This document shows positions 45,168 to 55,794 of a stretch of 64,000 bases of DNA, one piece after another; within the stretch, counting starts at the first letter, position 1, and each line of letters begins with the position of its first letter. The DNA is from Peromyscus leucopus (Eukaryota; Chordata; Mammalia; Rodentia; Cricetidae). The DNA is taken from contig NC_051070.1 of the NCBI RefSeq assembly GCF_004664715.2, positions 46,448,456 through 46,512,455 of the forward strand, written 5' to 3'. Both the position numbers and the translations under genes were made by a program. The notes below the pieces were generated by a model, which saw only the letters and a program-made list of their open reading frames with translations, ran no database searches and was not told the origin of the DNA.

Positions 45168-45539
45168 TCAGCAGGAAGGCTTTCTGGCTATCACAGAAAA
45201 CAGGCCACCTCCACGTAGGAGCCCTTGGCCTTCTGAGCTGTCTGCTGAAGCCCTGGATTCCTTCTCATCATTTTTCAATGTGCTAAATAAAATGCATAGA
45301 GTTACAAAGGAAATAAGCACAATCACATTTGCTCTGCAGACTGTGAGCACAAAACAGACTAATGCTATGATAGTAATATGTGCACTTACTCCTTTGAGAA
45401 TATAATGTTCAAATATTTTCCTTCCTGTCGTGGTAGCCACAGATGCTGCTAATACTTCTGTGGCTAATATACTGTGTATAGCCATGGGGAGATGGAATTT
45501 TCTTTTAGAAGTCAGTAAACACTTAGATATTTTAGCCAC
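45168..45539 (-). other. 123-codon minus ORF with hydrophobic core
   Basis: The frame runs from about 45539 down to a stop at 45168. An ATG gives MAIHSILATEVLAAS, after a less likely upstream start. About residues 75-105 form one or two very hydrophobic stretches (ITIIALVCFVLTVC and VIVLISFVTLCILF), which look like membrane helices; a charged tail follows (NDEKESRASADSSE). A strong donor-like GTAAGT lies in the middle of the frame (minus strand, near plus 45395), so only part could be exonic. I do not recognise the protein, and A/T-rich DNA often encodes hydrophobic frames by chance. Confidence 0.18.
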
Positions 45540-45826
45540 CTTTTCCCTGTTTCAATTCACAGGCCCTCAGCATTCTCTTCCTGCTTCGATTCCTCAAAGA
45601 TGGTTCCTAAAAGATGGTTCCTAGACTAGTTACACACAAACATGCAGTCATTCCAAGACATTGCCTCCCTAGAGTTCTTTCTATCTTATACTATAGCATT
45701 ATCACATTATGAAGCCATTATTTCTGATATACATTGTTAGAAATATGCTTCTAGTCTTTTTCTTGGTATTTTTATCAAGTATATGCATTAAAACTTGGGT
45801 TCTTGTTTTTATATTTTACATTCTAG

Positions 45827-45935
45827 TATGTGTGTGTGTGTGTGCATGCGCATGTGTAGTGTCATGTGTGTGTAGTGTTGTATAAGTGAATGTGTGTGTA
45901 GTAATGTGTGTAGATGTGAATGTGTATGTGTAATG

Positions 45936-45966
<31 letters not shown>
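45827..45966. repeat. TG-rich imperfect microsatellite
   Basis: TG units mixed with TGTAG, CATG and GAATG interruptions. The last part, 45937-45965, is pure TG. It lies at the tail of a minus-oriented SINE. Confidence 0.92.
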
Positions 45967-45967
<1 letters not shown>

Positions 45968-46108
45968 ATGTCATAGCCTGTATGTGGAGGTCAGAGACAA
46001 CTTTCAGGAGCCTGCTGTCTCCTTTCACTATGTGAGTCCCAGGGATTGAACTCAGGTTGTCAGGCTTCGTGGCCAAGCCCCATTTCCTGATGAGCATCCC
46101 GCCAGCCA
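45967..46108 (-). mobile_element. B2/B3-class SINE, minus
   Basis: TGGAGGTCAGAGACAACTTT, CTATGTGAGTCCCAGGGATT, GAACTCAGGTTGTCAGGCTT and the head TGATGAGCATCCCGCCAGCC. The tRNA-derived 5' end is on the right. Confidence 0.78.
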
Positions 46109-46204
46109 ATAATCCGTTTTTGAATGTGAATAAAGGGCTACTTCACTTATATGATACCAAGATGGATTCTGAATCAGCAAAGTGAGGTCTGCTGATGCTG
46201 GTTA

Positions 46205-46350
46205 TGTTAATTCTGTGTGTCTGTGTGGGTGCGAGCACCTTTGGAGTCCCGAAGAAAGTGGTCCATGGAGCTGGAATGGGTGCTGGCTGCTGAGCCCAGG
46301 TCTTCTGCCAAAGCCAGAAGGGCTTCTAAGCACTGAGCCACCTTTCCAGC
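46205..46350 (-). mobile_element. B3 SINE, minus, diverged
   Basis: GGTCTTCTGCCAAAGCCAGA and CACTGAGCCACCTTTCCAGC mark the reverse-complement head. GGAGTCCCGAAGAAAGTGGT is the mid block. Confidence 0.78.
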
Positions 46351-46896
46351 ATAGGATCCGGTTCATTTTGTCCCTACCTTTCTGCAACTCCTAGGCATTA
46401 GCTGGACTGGATTTCAGTCAGGAAGCGCTGGTTTTAAGATGTCCTCATTGGCCTCTAATTTCTAGCTGAGGAGGAAATGTATTCAGGCTGGCATGGGCCT
46501 GGCATGGTTGGTCAGCATGCTCAGCAGTGGCCCCATGAGTGGGCTGTGTGGGCAGGTGTGGTCTCTGAGTCATCAGGCAAGTGCCTTGAAGCTTAAGGCC
46601 GGACCCCACAACCCCTACGTTGTGCTTCCTGTTTCCTGTCACAGCATCCAGAATTCCACCACCGTCGGTTATTCATACTCTGAGGTCTTTCAGCTAATGA
46701 CTAATTTTTCAATTCGGTATCTGTATAAGCTTCTGACGTGGGGCAGGTTTAGGTGAGGAGGACAGAGACACAAGGAAATGGGAGAGAATACAGACAGGCT
46801 TTATACTTTTTTTTTTACTCAGGAGAGCACCTGCTGGAAGAAATTCTTCAGCCCTTCCAAACTACCCAGACAGCATTGAGAATCCTGGGATTGGGA

Positions 46897-47092
46897 CTCC
46901 CCAAGTTTTATTCTTGTGTATGTCTGTGAGTTCGTGTGCAACACACATGTGTAGGTGCTAGAGGAGACAAGAAGGAAGTGTTACATCTCCTGAAACTAGA
47001 GTTGCAGGGAATCGTGAGCCACCAGATGTGGGTGCTGGGAACCGAACCCCGGCCCCCTACAAGAGCAGTAAATTCTCTTAACTACTGTGCTA
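46897..47092 (-). mobile_element. B3 SINE, minus, next to solo LTR
   Basis: ACTAGAGTTGCAGGGAATCG, GTGGGTGCTGGGAACCGAAC and AAATTCTCTTAACTACTGTG are in B3 order. The head is cut off where the LTR begins at 47095, so the LTR probably inserted into, or recombined at, the SINE. Confidence 0.85.
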
Positions 47093-47094
47093 TT

Positions 47095-47418
47095 CATATT
47101 GGGGGATTTATTAAGGCAACTCCACATAGTTAAAAGGGAGGTTTATTTTGGGGTAACTTACAAGTAAAGGGATAGGTTACAGGATCCTGGAGAAGTGGAG
47201 TGTAGTCTATCCATGTTCTCTGGAGAACTCTGCTCTGTCTACCATCCAACATCCAGGATCACCCAGAACCAAGAGCGCCAGCACATCTGGATCTCAGGTC
47301 TTAAGGGCTCCCATCTCAGCTCTGTTTCAGGAGCAGGTCATAAGTAGGCGTGACGGTTACCGGAAGCCTCACTGAGGGTAGTACTTCCAGGTCAAAGCTG
47401 AAACAGCTACCCACTACA
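47095..47418 (-). mobile_element. Solo LTR, family A, minus
   Basis: Reverse complement of the LTR at 22869-23176. Matching blocks are GGCAACTCCACATAGTTAAA, GGGAGGTTTATTTTGGGGTA, TCTCTGGAGAACTCTGCTCT and GAAACAGCTACCCACTACA. There is no polypurine tract or ERV interior beside it, as expected for a solo LTR left by LTR-LTR recombination. Confidence 0.88.
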
Positions 47419-48100
47419 TATGCCCCAACTCCAACCCTTAAACACACCTCCTCTCCCAGCCACACATGAGCCCATGAGAGATGGAAGAGAATGAGATCAC
47501 CACGCAGTGTGTGGGCAGGGCACACTCATGTCACAGCTTGATGTCACCAGCCTATGATCAGACTCCCTCCTCCATCTGGAGAGGACCTAGGATCTGAGGA
47601 AAAGCCTCTCTCAAGGTGAAGGCTGGAAATGGCAAAGGAAACCCAGAACTACCTTCTCTTGATCCTGAATAAGAGTGGAGACACAGCTACATGGGTGCAT
47701 TTCTGTATGAAGTCTTTTTTTAAAAAAGAGAAACAAATTACGTTACTTTAGTTTACATGGAATCAATCTTTGTTAGACAGTGGTTAACTTCACTGACCCT
47801 GGTCCAGAAGAGCACTGTTAATCATGTTGTCTACCCCGTTAAAAGCACTGGGAGTTGCCCGACCTAACCGCTTACCCCATGGACAACGCACAGGCAGGGC
47901 CTGGGAATTTTCATCTTCATCGCCTTTTGTGGACAGCTTGGACAAATGATTTACTGTGTTCTCCTTTCTTTCAAAGTAAATATTCACTTTTCTAGCTGCT
48001 ATCGTTTGATATAGTTTGTTCCTTCTCAGCTCATATACTGGGAACCTGGGCTTCAGTGTGGTGATGTTGGAAAATAATGGAACCTTTAAGAAAAAAAAAA
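47419..48100. other. No gene recognised
   Basis: Unique sequence. The minus frame 47790-48119 (109 codons) is basic and open but shows no known domain and extends into the B1 head. Confidence 0.4.
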
Positions 48101-48300
48101 TGCCTGGTGGTCGTGGCACATGCCTTTAATCTTAGCACTCGGGAGGCAGAGGCAGGAGGATCTCTGTGAGTTCAAGGCCAGCCTGGTCTACAAAGTGAGT
48201 TCCAGGACAGGTTTAAAAGCTACACAAAGAAACGCTGTCTCGAAAAACAAAACAAAACAACAACAACAAAAAGCAAAAACAAAACAAACAAACAAAAAAA
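48101..48300 (+). mobile_element. B1 SINE with long CAA-rich tail
   Basis: TGCCTGGTGGTCGTGGCACA head, GCAGGAGGATCTCTGTGAGT, GGCCAGCCTGGTCTACAAAG, ACACAAAGAAACGCTGTCTC, then a CAAAA/CAA tail of about 60 bases. It belongs to a different B1 subtype from the copies at 27.1 and 38.3 kb. Confidence 0.95.
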
Positions 48301-48653
48301 ATAGATAAAGCCTTATGGAGATTAGATTACTTGGGACATTGCCTCCAGAAGGGATTAAATCCTCCTGAGACCCCAATTAGTTCTGGGGAGAATGGTTGTT
48401 GTGAAAATCAGGCCAGCCCCTCCCTGCTGTCTGGCTTCCAGTTACATGTGCTCTCACCATCAGGGGGCCATACACTGTGGGTACCTCACCAGAGCCAAGC
48501 AGAGCCTGCTGCCAAGCCCTTGGGACTGCAGAACTGAGAGCTAGTTCAACCTCTTCTTACAGATGATCTGGCATCGAGAGTTTGGTATTGCAACTAAACA
48601 CAGACCAAAGATCTCTCAGTCCAGGGGATACTTATTGTTCTTCACTCTTCTAC

Positions 48654-48656
<3 letters not shown>

Positions 48657-48697
<41 letters not shown>
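48657..48697. repeat. (TG)n microsatellite
   Basis: About 20 TG units, uninterrupted. Confidence 0.97.
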
Positions 48698-48700
<3 letters not shown>

Positions 48701-48924
48701 TATGTAGAAAATCTCGATTCATGGGTGTCTTCAACATAATTCTTGATTAATCAGATTGGCCGTTTGGGAAAATGCTCTAAGAAACAAAGTTTCTGAATCC
48801 TCCCTCTGGCTCTGGGCGTTCCAAAGGAAATCATAGTGGTCTGCCTTCGTTTTCTCTTTTCTTCAACTAGGAAAGAAAGAGGTATCCCTGGAAAACCAGG
48901 AAGGCCTGCCACATCAAAAGGGGT

Positions 48925-49270
48925 AGGCTGAGTGATGCCCTCAAAAAAACCAGTTGGGAAGCTCCAGAATCTGTGGCTAACGGTTTATATGGTATAAGTT
49001 TCCAAGGATTTGGCTGTATTAAGGATCCTGAGATAAAGGAATCATCTGGAATTATCTGGGTGGGCCCTAAATACCCCCAAAAGAACGGTGAAGGAGCATG
49101 GGACACTCCAGAGAAGACGTCAATATGAGGTCAGAGGCAAACAGTGGAAAGATTGTAGACACAAGCCAAGGAACACCAAGGAATCCTAGCAGTTTCCAGA
49201 AACTGAGTGGGAACTCCTTCTTCCCGAGCCTCCACAGGGAGCATGGTCTGTGGACACTGTCTTCAGACTT
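48925..49270 (+). mobile_element. MLT1-type MaLR LTR relic
   Basis: GGATCCTGAGATAAAGGAAT, ATCTGGGTGGGCCCTAAATA, ACACAAGCCAAGGAACACCA and AGCAGTTTCCAGAAACTGAG follow the mammal-wide MLT1 LTR order. The 3' end (ACTTCCAG) is broken by a B1 fragment. Confidence 0.7.
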
Positions 49271-49271
49271 C

Positions 49272-49349
49272 CAGCCTGGTCTACAAAGTGAGTTCCAGGA
49301 CAAGTTTAAAAACTACACAAAGAAACGCTGTCTTGAAAAAACAAAACAA
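49272..49349 (+). mobile_element. B1 3' fragment in MLT1 LTR
   Basis: CAGCCTGGTCTACAAAGTGA, GTTCCAGGACAAGTTTAAAA and ACACAAAGAAACGCTGTCTT. It is the right half only and almost identical to the B1 at 48.1 kb. Confidence 0.88.
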
Positions 49350-49689
49350 CATTTCTGCCGTTTTCCGGTGTCAAGGTTGAGGCAGTTTGTTAACTAATCC
49401 ACTGGTTAATAGTTCAAGGCCCACAGTTTAGGTGTAGAACAAGTATTGCTAGTTGCAGCGTATTGGGAGGGTACAGTGTGGCCTAATAGGCTGAGAAAGG
49501 ATGTGAACTTGGGTCGGTCTAACACCAAAGCCCATGAAAAAAAACATTACATGTACTGGTTTCACCATTTGACATCGAGATGTGTTAACTTAAAATGACA
49601 GCCAACTCAGCAGCTGGCTTTAAATACTTGTAGCAGTTCTTGGAAAATTTTATATAGTTTTGGAACATATTCACCATTCTATACCCCAT
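49350..49689. other. No gene recognised
   Basis: Unique sequence; no feature found. Confidence 0.4.
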
Positions 49690-50557
49690 GTTGCTAAAAT
49701 TTCTTCCCAGACACAGCAACATCTACCCCTTCTCCTAAGGTCCCAAAGAGACAAACCGAGACACGATTCCACAGGAGTTTCCTCTGAGGAACCATGGAAT
49801 GTATTGGGCTTTCTGACAAGGGCATAGGTGAGGGGTTACTTACAGGATGTGGGTGCTCCTCCCTCAACTGGCTACACCTGCAAGCCTTAGCAGCAGGTAT
49901 GAGGGCTTCCCTGTAGCCACATAGATGAAGCCCCCACTCTAGTCTTTCCCAGACTCAATACACTCTATTCCCTCCCCCAGGCCACATGCAGAGTTGCCAG
50001 GTGGTAAAGAGCCACTAGATACTCAGGGAAGACTCTCATGACCTACTCCACGCCCCTCTGCTCAGATGCAACCATCAACCAGCCCAGGCAGGATGAGCTT
50101 TAGCAAGAGTTACAGTGGAACTCCTCGAAATAGAAGATGCCTGGATCAGAGGCCAATCCCTCGTGACATCCCATTCAGGCCAATTTGTAGTGCCCAAGTA
50201 GTCTTGGATGTGTAACCTTTCACGGAAGTATGGTCAACTCACCAGAGGCTACAGTCTTAGAGACAACTGACCCTCCCTCTCCTGAAGCTGACAACTGCCA
50301 ACAGCTCCTCGGCTAGGGGTGGGATACTGTGCCCACATCCCTCTCCATGCTGGGATTTGGACCTGCTGTGACTTGCATAGGCCTTATGCTCATTGCCACA
50401 GCCACTGTGAGTTCATACACACAGTTTCCCTTCTGTGTCCAGGAGACAGTCCCTGTCGTCATCCATGGCCTCTGGCTCGGATACTTTCTGCCCTCTTCTT
50501 CTTCAGGATCCCCAAGCCATTCGAGGAGGATTTGAGTCTATATTTCACCAACCCAAG
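49690..50557 (-). mobile_element. L1 3' UTR fragment, minus (first copy)
   Basis: The right part is clear L1 3' UTR in reverse: AGCTGACAACTGCCAACAGC, TCCTCGGCTAGGGGTGGGAT and CCATGGCCTCTGGCTCGGAT. The left part (49780-50060) resembles the repeat at 40.0 kb and may be its continuation. It ends abruptly at about 50557 where a second L1 3' end begins. Confidence 0.7.
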
Positions 50558-51666
50558 AGGGTTTCTTTTTCAATTTTTCTTTTATTGGAAATAACTTTTT
50601 TCATACAGTATGTTCTGACTATGGTTTTCCCTCCTGAAACTCCTCCTACATCCTACCCATCTCCCCACCCATCAGAAGCCATACCCTTTCTGTCTCTCCT
50701 TAGAAAACAAACAGGCAGCTAAAGAACAACATATAAATAAGATAGAATAAAAAGAAATTCAAATAAGACAAAACGAAAAGACAGAAAAACCAAAGCAAAA
50801 GTCGAAGTGTTCGTCCACACAGGAATCCCTTAAAAACATAAAACTGGAAGCCATATAACATACACACAAAGGACCTATGGGGTATTTAAAAAAAGAAAAA
50901 AAGCCCTGACAAAACCTTATGAGACAAAGACACCCCCCCCCCCAAAGATGCCACGAAGTTTGTTTTGTGTTGGCCGTCTACTGCTGGGCCTGGTCTTAAG
51001 AGCAGTTTGTATCACCAGTGAGACTCCATTGGAGAGCACCAAGTTTTCATTTGTGAGTGGTTATCAATTGGAGATGGCTTTCAGGTTAGGGATGGGGACA
51101 TGTGTCCACTTCTCTCAGAACTGGGACCTCATCTGGTGTAGACCCACGCAGGCCTTCAGCATGCTGCCACAGTCTCTGTGAGTTCACACGTGCCTTGGTC
51201 CTGCTGTGTTTTGAGGGCCTTATTTCCTTGGTGTCCCCCATCCCCTCTGGCTCTTACGATCTTTCTGCTTCCTCTTCCACTTGGTTCCCTGAGCCCTGGG
51301 TCAGGGAGGGAGTGGATTTGATGGAGATATCCCATTTAGAACTGAACATTCCTAGATCTCTCATTCTCTGCACATTGTCCAGCTCTGAGTCTCTGTATTT
51401 GTTCCCATCTGCTGCAGAGGGAAACTTCTCCCATGATGGCACTGACTATGAGGATAGCAGAATGTCATTTAGAGTTATTATATGACTATGTTCCCTTAGC
51501 AGAACAGTAGTATCTGGTTTTCACCTAGGTCCATGGCTTATCCGGTCTCAGGTTCTTGACCACCCACGCAGTGTCAGGGGCGAGTGCCATATCATGGAAT
51601 GAGTCTTAAATCCAATCAGATATTGGTTGATTACTACCATGAGCTTTCAGCCACTATGCACTAGGA

Positions 51667-51892
51667 CAGTGGTTCTCAACCTTCCTGTCACTGTGATCTT
51701 CTACTACACATCCTCATGTTGCGGTGACCCCCAAGCATACAATTATTTTCATTGCTACTTCAGATCCATAATTCTCCTACTGTTAGGAATTGCAATGTAA
51801 ACGTCTGTGTTTTCCAATGGCCTTAGGTGACCTCTGTGAAAGGATCTTTTGACCCCCAGAAGAGGTTGCGACCCACAGGTTGAGCACTGTTG
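51667..51892 (-). mobile_element. URR1 hAT transposon nested in L1 3' UTR
   Basis: Left end CAGTGGTTCTCAACCTTCCT and right end ACCCACAGGTTGAGCACTGT. The interior CCTCATGTTGCGGTGACCCC reads as the reverse of the URR1 at 8.9 kb. L1 3' UTR sequence continues on both sides. Flanks CACTAGGA and CACTGGAG are an imperfect match to the 8-bp duplication that hAT elements make. Confidence 0.92.
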
Positions 51893-52795
51893 CACTGGAG
51901 CACCTCATGGGAAGGTCACCATTAGAGATGAAAGGGTTTGTAGCTGAGCTGCTGTTTACCCGGCTCCTTTGGCAGCATGCAGAGAGAGTACCTTCCGTCA
52001 CGTCACTGTGAGCACTAGTTTGTAGGGCTGAAGGCTCCAGCGAGGCACCAGCTCCATCTCTCTGCGCTCAGTCAGTTGTCCAGGTGTTGTCTTCAGCAAT
52101 AGGGCCTTACCACCAGTGTGTAGAGAGCAAACAAGAGCCTCGGAATAGCCTGGGTTGTTTGGGGGTTCCTGCGGGGCTCCTTTGGCTAACAACTTGATTG
52201 GATGCAACCCATTCCTGGCACTAGAAGCCTCATTTGGTGATGAGAGGTGACCAGTTGGGGCTTTGTCACCCTGTTATTTGGTGGTTTCATTTCGATCACT
52301 TCATGTATGCATATATTTTAGGAAGCTTATACTTTCCATACTACCCCTCAAATGGCCCTCAATTTTAGCTGTCCGTTCCTATAGTCCTGCCTGTTAACTG
52401 TTGATCTTAGTGCCTGTGCTAATGGCGTTCTGTTCAGAAAGACTTTTCTTGTACAGACTATTGCCCATTTTATCTTCTAGCTGATCCAGTGTATCTGGTC
52501 TTATGCTGAAATCTTTGATTTATTTGGAGCTGAGTTTTGTGCAGGATAAAAAGTATTAATCTATTTTCATTCTTTTCCATGTAGCCATGCAGTTTGAATA
52601 GCACCATTTATTGAAGATGCTGTCTTTTTTTCCAGTGTGTATTTCTGGCTTCTTTATCAAAATCAAATGTCCATAGGTGTGTGGACTTATGTCTTGGTCT
52701 TCAATCCCATTGACCAACATGTCTGTTTTTGAGCCAATACCATTCTGTTTTTATTACTATAGCTCTGTAGTACAATTTGAGACTGGGGATGGTGA

Positions 52796-53062
52796 TTATC
52801 TAGCAGTTCTTTTATCATTCTGGATTGTTTGAGCTATCCTGGGTGTTTTATGTTTCCATATCAAGTTGGGTATTGTCATTTCAAGGTCTGTAAAGAATTG
52901 TGTTGGGATTTTGATGGGGATTGTATTGAATCTGGTAACTTTGGGTAGGATGGTCATTTTAACTAAGCTAATCCTACCGATGCATGAGCATTTCCATCTT
53001 CTGATACTGTCTTCAATGTCTTTCTTATGTGTCTTAAAATTTTTATCATATAAGTCTTTCAC
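52796..53062 (-). pseudogene. L1 ORF2 fragment (post-RT region)
   Basis: An 88-codon open remnant of ORF2 from the region after the reverse-transcriptase core. It has the conserved L1 phrases RISLVKMTILPK and IPIKIPTQFF. Stops and frameshifts flank it. It is a fragment without function of its own. Confidence 0.92.
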
Positions 53063-53559
53063 TTGATTGGTTAGAGTTTCTCCAAGGTATTTTTGAGACT
53101 ATTATAAAAAGAATTGTTGCCCTGGTTCCATTCTCAGTTTGTCATTTGTATATGGGAAGGCTACTGATTTTGTGAATTGATTTTGTATCCTGCTACTTTG
53201 CTGAATGTGTTTATCAGCTACAGGAATGTCCTGGTGGGATTTTTAGGGTCTCTTATATATACTATTATATAATCTGCAAATAAAGATATTTTGACCCCGT
53301 CTCTTCCTATTTGCATCCCCTTGATCTCCTTCAGTTGTCTTACTGCTCTAAGACTTCTAGTACTATATTGACTAGGTATGAAAGAGTAGACAGCCTTGCC
53401 TTGTTCTTGATTTTAGTGGAAATGCTTTGAGTTTGTCTCCATTTAGGTTAATGTTGCCCAACAGTTCTTAATGATCGCTAAGATCAGCTGTATTCATTCA
53501 ACGCTCCCTTTCTGCCCATACAGCCTCTCCCATTTGGTTATCTCTTAGTTTATAGCACT

Positions 53560-53680
53560 ATTTTTTAAATGCTGTACCAACAATTAGCTCATTTCACAAA
53601 AGAAGAAACTGAGGCACAGAACAGTGAAATCACTTGTTGGGATTCACCCCACAGACCTAAGTCCTAGAAACCATATTTTA
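53560..53680 (+). mobile_element. MIR SINE relic
   Basis: TAGCTCATTTCACAAAAGAA, GAAACTGAGGCACAGAACAG, TGAAATCACTTGTTGGGATT: MIR core and 3' region. Confidence 0.82.
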
Positions 53681-53737
53681 CCACTTTCTGCTGTAAAGAA
53701 TCTTGGTCTCAATCAGTACAAAAAAGTTGATGATGTC

Positions 53738-53828
53738 CTGCTCCTCCCCTTCCTCCTCCTCCTCCTCCTCCTCCCCTCCCTCCTCCTATTTCCCTTCTTC
53801 CTCCTCCCTTTCCTCATCCTCTTTCCTT
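53738..53828. repeat. (TCC)n / polypyrimidine tract
   Basis: About 90 bases of almost pure pyrimidine, with TCCTCC repeats at 53751-53773 and imperfect continuation. Confidence 0.92.
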
Positions 53829-55321
53829 TAAGTGCCTTTTAGTTGGTGGAGAAGATGTACCAATCTCTGTGCACAGTCAAAGGTTAATAAACCACTTGGA
53901 AATGCAGAGGACAGACAGGGCTTTGTCTCCATGGTAATAAACTGGTAAGTGATGCCTGCTGAAGATGAAGCCTATAATTCTGCTGCTGGTGGTTTGTCTG
54001 CGCCTCCTGTTCTAACAAATGCATTCCTCTCTTCATGGGAAACATCAGGTCACAAAAGCCAACCTCATCTGCATCTTCACAATGCTGTTTATCTTCTTCC
54101 TGCATTTGAGAGATAGATCCAGCGATGAACAGTCACATTGAGTTCCGGGGACTTAGAATGCTTGTAGAATCCATTCAGGATGCCTCAGATTTATTATTAA
54201 GCACCCTGAAGCCATTTATTTGGGGACAGCTTTTTGGGGATGGGACATCCATTGTGCACCACTTATTGGGAATTATAACACAGCTGAGGAAGTGTGACAA
54301 CACAGGGATGGATGGGCTTGGAGGAGATTATAGGGGGTGCGAGGGAAGCAGCTGCAAATGACTGTCAGCAAAGAAGAGCAGGAAAAAATACAGAAAGAGG
54401 TTCTGTCCTGCTCCCTGACATCTCTCTTGTCTTTTCCTCAGATTGCACAAGTTCCTGCACCCAGTTACCTGTACCTAACCTTGCAGGTTTTAAGACTCAC
54501 TCACACTCCCTCAAGCAGGGACCAATCAGGAGTAGGTACGAGCCTAGGAGAGCATAGGAGGCAGGCTGATGTTAGTGATGTACAGTGGGGAGTGGTTAAT
54601 TCAACATTAAAACACAGTGATGCTAAGGAAAAAGACAGTCACGTTGTCTAATAAGGTTTTAGTTCACCCATACAGTTGAAAGCACTTCACCAACCATCAA
54701 TCCTCATCATCCATCGTGTGCTCGGAGCTGCATCCACTTGAAGATGTTCTAGGTCAGCTTTCCTGCTTCACACAGTACACATAATATACCCAGGGGGAAC
54801 GGGTGGAAGTACAATGATGGACAATTTCAACAACTTCAGGAAGGCTTCTTGAAATTACCAAGATGTTCATCTTGTAACCCAACTCTTATACTTTGAGGTT
54901 CTACCCTAAGAGGAAAGAAGACCATGCTAGATGGTGGGAAAGTGTAAAAGGTCTTTACTGTAACATATTGCCCCATAATTTGCAAAAGCTCAGAGGAAAC
55001 CATCTGCATTTCCAGTAACAAAAAGGGTCTTTTAAAAACATGGAGCAGTATGCAGCTATAAAAATGAGTTATATGCATGGACCTGGAAACACAACCACAC
55101 AGACTGTTGACAAAAGGTGGTAGCAATGCCATATGATTAAACTTTGCAAGGGCTTAGTGGCTTCAAAAATACCATCCTGGTAATATCACCTGGGACTGTC
55201 AAGCAGTTCAACTCTATCTCTGGAATATAATGCAAAAGAACATCTGGGCTGAAAGCGAGGTTGGTTTCAATCTCCCTCTTCTTGGAGACAGGAAATGAAG
55301 TTTACATCATATTGTGATTGT
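53829..55321. other. No gene recognised
   Basis: About 1.5 kb unique sequence. Plus frames at 54125-54361 and 54337-54651 have no motif. Confidence 0.4.
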
Positions 55322-55668
55322 TTCAATGAGATGTTCCCCGTAAGTCTCGAGCATTTGAATACTTGGTCCTCATTTGGTGGCTATTTGGGCTTGGGGATGA
55401 TTAGGAGGGATGACCCCGATGGAAGAAGTATGTCACTGCAGGGGGTTGGGGGACTTTGAGGTTTCAAAAGACATTTTCATTTCTAGTTAACCCTGATTCA
55501 AGACATAAGCTATCAGCTGCGTTCAAACTGCCTGCTGCTTGCTGCCTCCTCTCCACCAGCATGGACTCTTAACCTCTGAAACTCTAAGCCCAAATGAATT
55601 CCTCCTTTTATAAGTTGCTTTGGTCATGGTGTCTTATCACAGCAATAGAAAAGTAACTAACATACATG
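55322..55668 (+). mobile_element. MaLR LTR, plus
   Basis: GCATTTGAATACTTGGTCCT, GGAAGAAGTATGTCACTGCA, CTCTGAAACTCTAAGCCCAA, TATAAGTTGCTTTGGTCATG, GTGTCTTATCACAGCAATAG and the end AAAAGTAACTAACATAC. Sense layout of a rodent MaLR LTR over nearly full length. Confidence 0.9.
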
Positions 55669-55794
55669 TCACTGCTCTGCCCGACCTTCCACTGCCCTGG
55701 TAATCCTCACAACACAAAAATACCCATTAGTCTCCAGGAAAATCCCTAAAAGTTAGGGTCCCCAGAGGCTATAAGGTCAAGAGTGGAATAAGTG

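Larger units (their letters stand above)
50558..53458 (-). mobile_element. L1 (Lx-type), 3' UTR plus ORF2 3' part
   Basis: Left to right on the plus strand: the L1 3' terminus (TTTTATTGGAAATAAC), a long 3' UTR (CTGGTGTAGACCCACGCAGG, AGTCTCTGTGAGTTCACACG, TCCATGGCTTATCCGGTCTC, TTGTCTTCAGCAATAGGGCC), then from about 52240 the reverse complement of the ORF2 C-terminal and reverse-transcriptase region. About 2.9 kb, including a nested URR1. The 5' truncation at about 53458 is typical of L1. A C-run lies at 50933-50943. Confidence 0.92.

Noticed and set aside
47790..48119. 109-codon minus frame
   Set aside because: Its start lies in the head of a B1 SINE, there is no splice or start context, and no known domain was seen.
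52240..53458. Functional reverse-transcriptase gene
   Set aside because: It is a 5'-truncated L1 ORF2 remnant with several stops and frameshifts.
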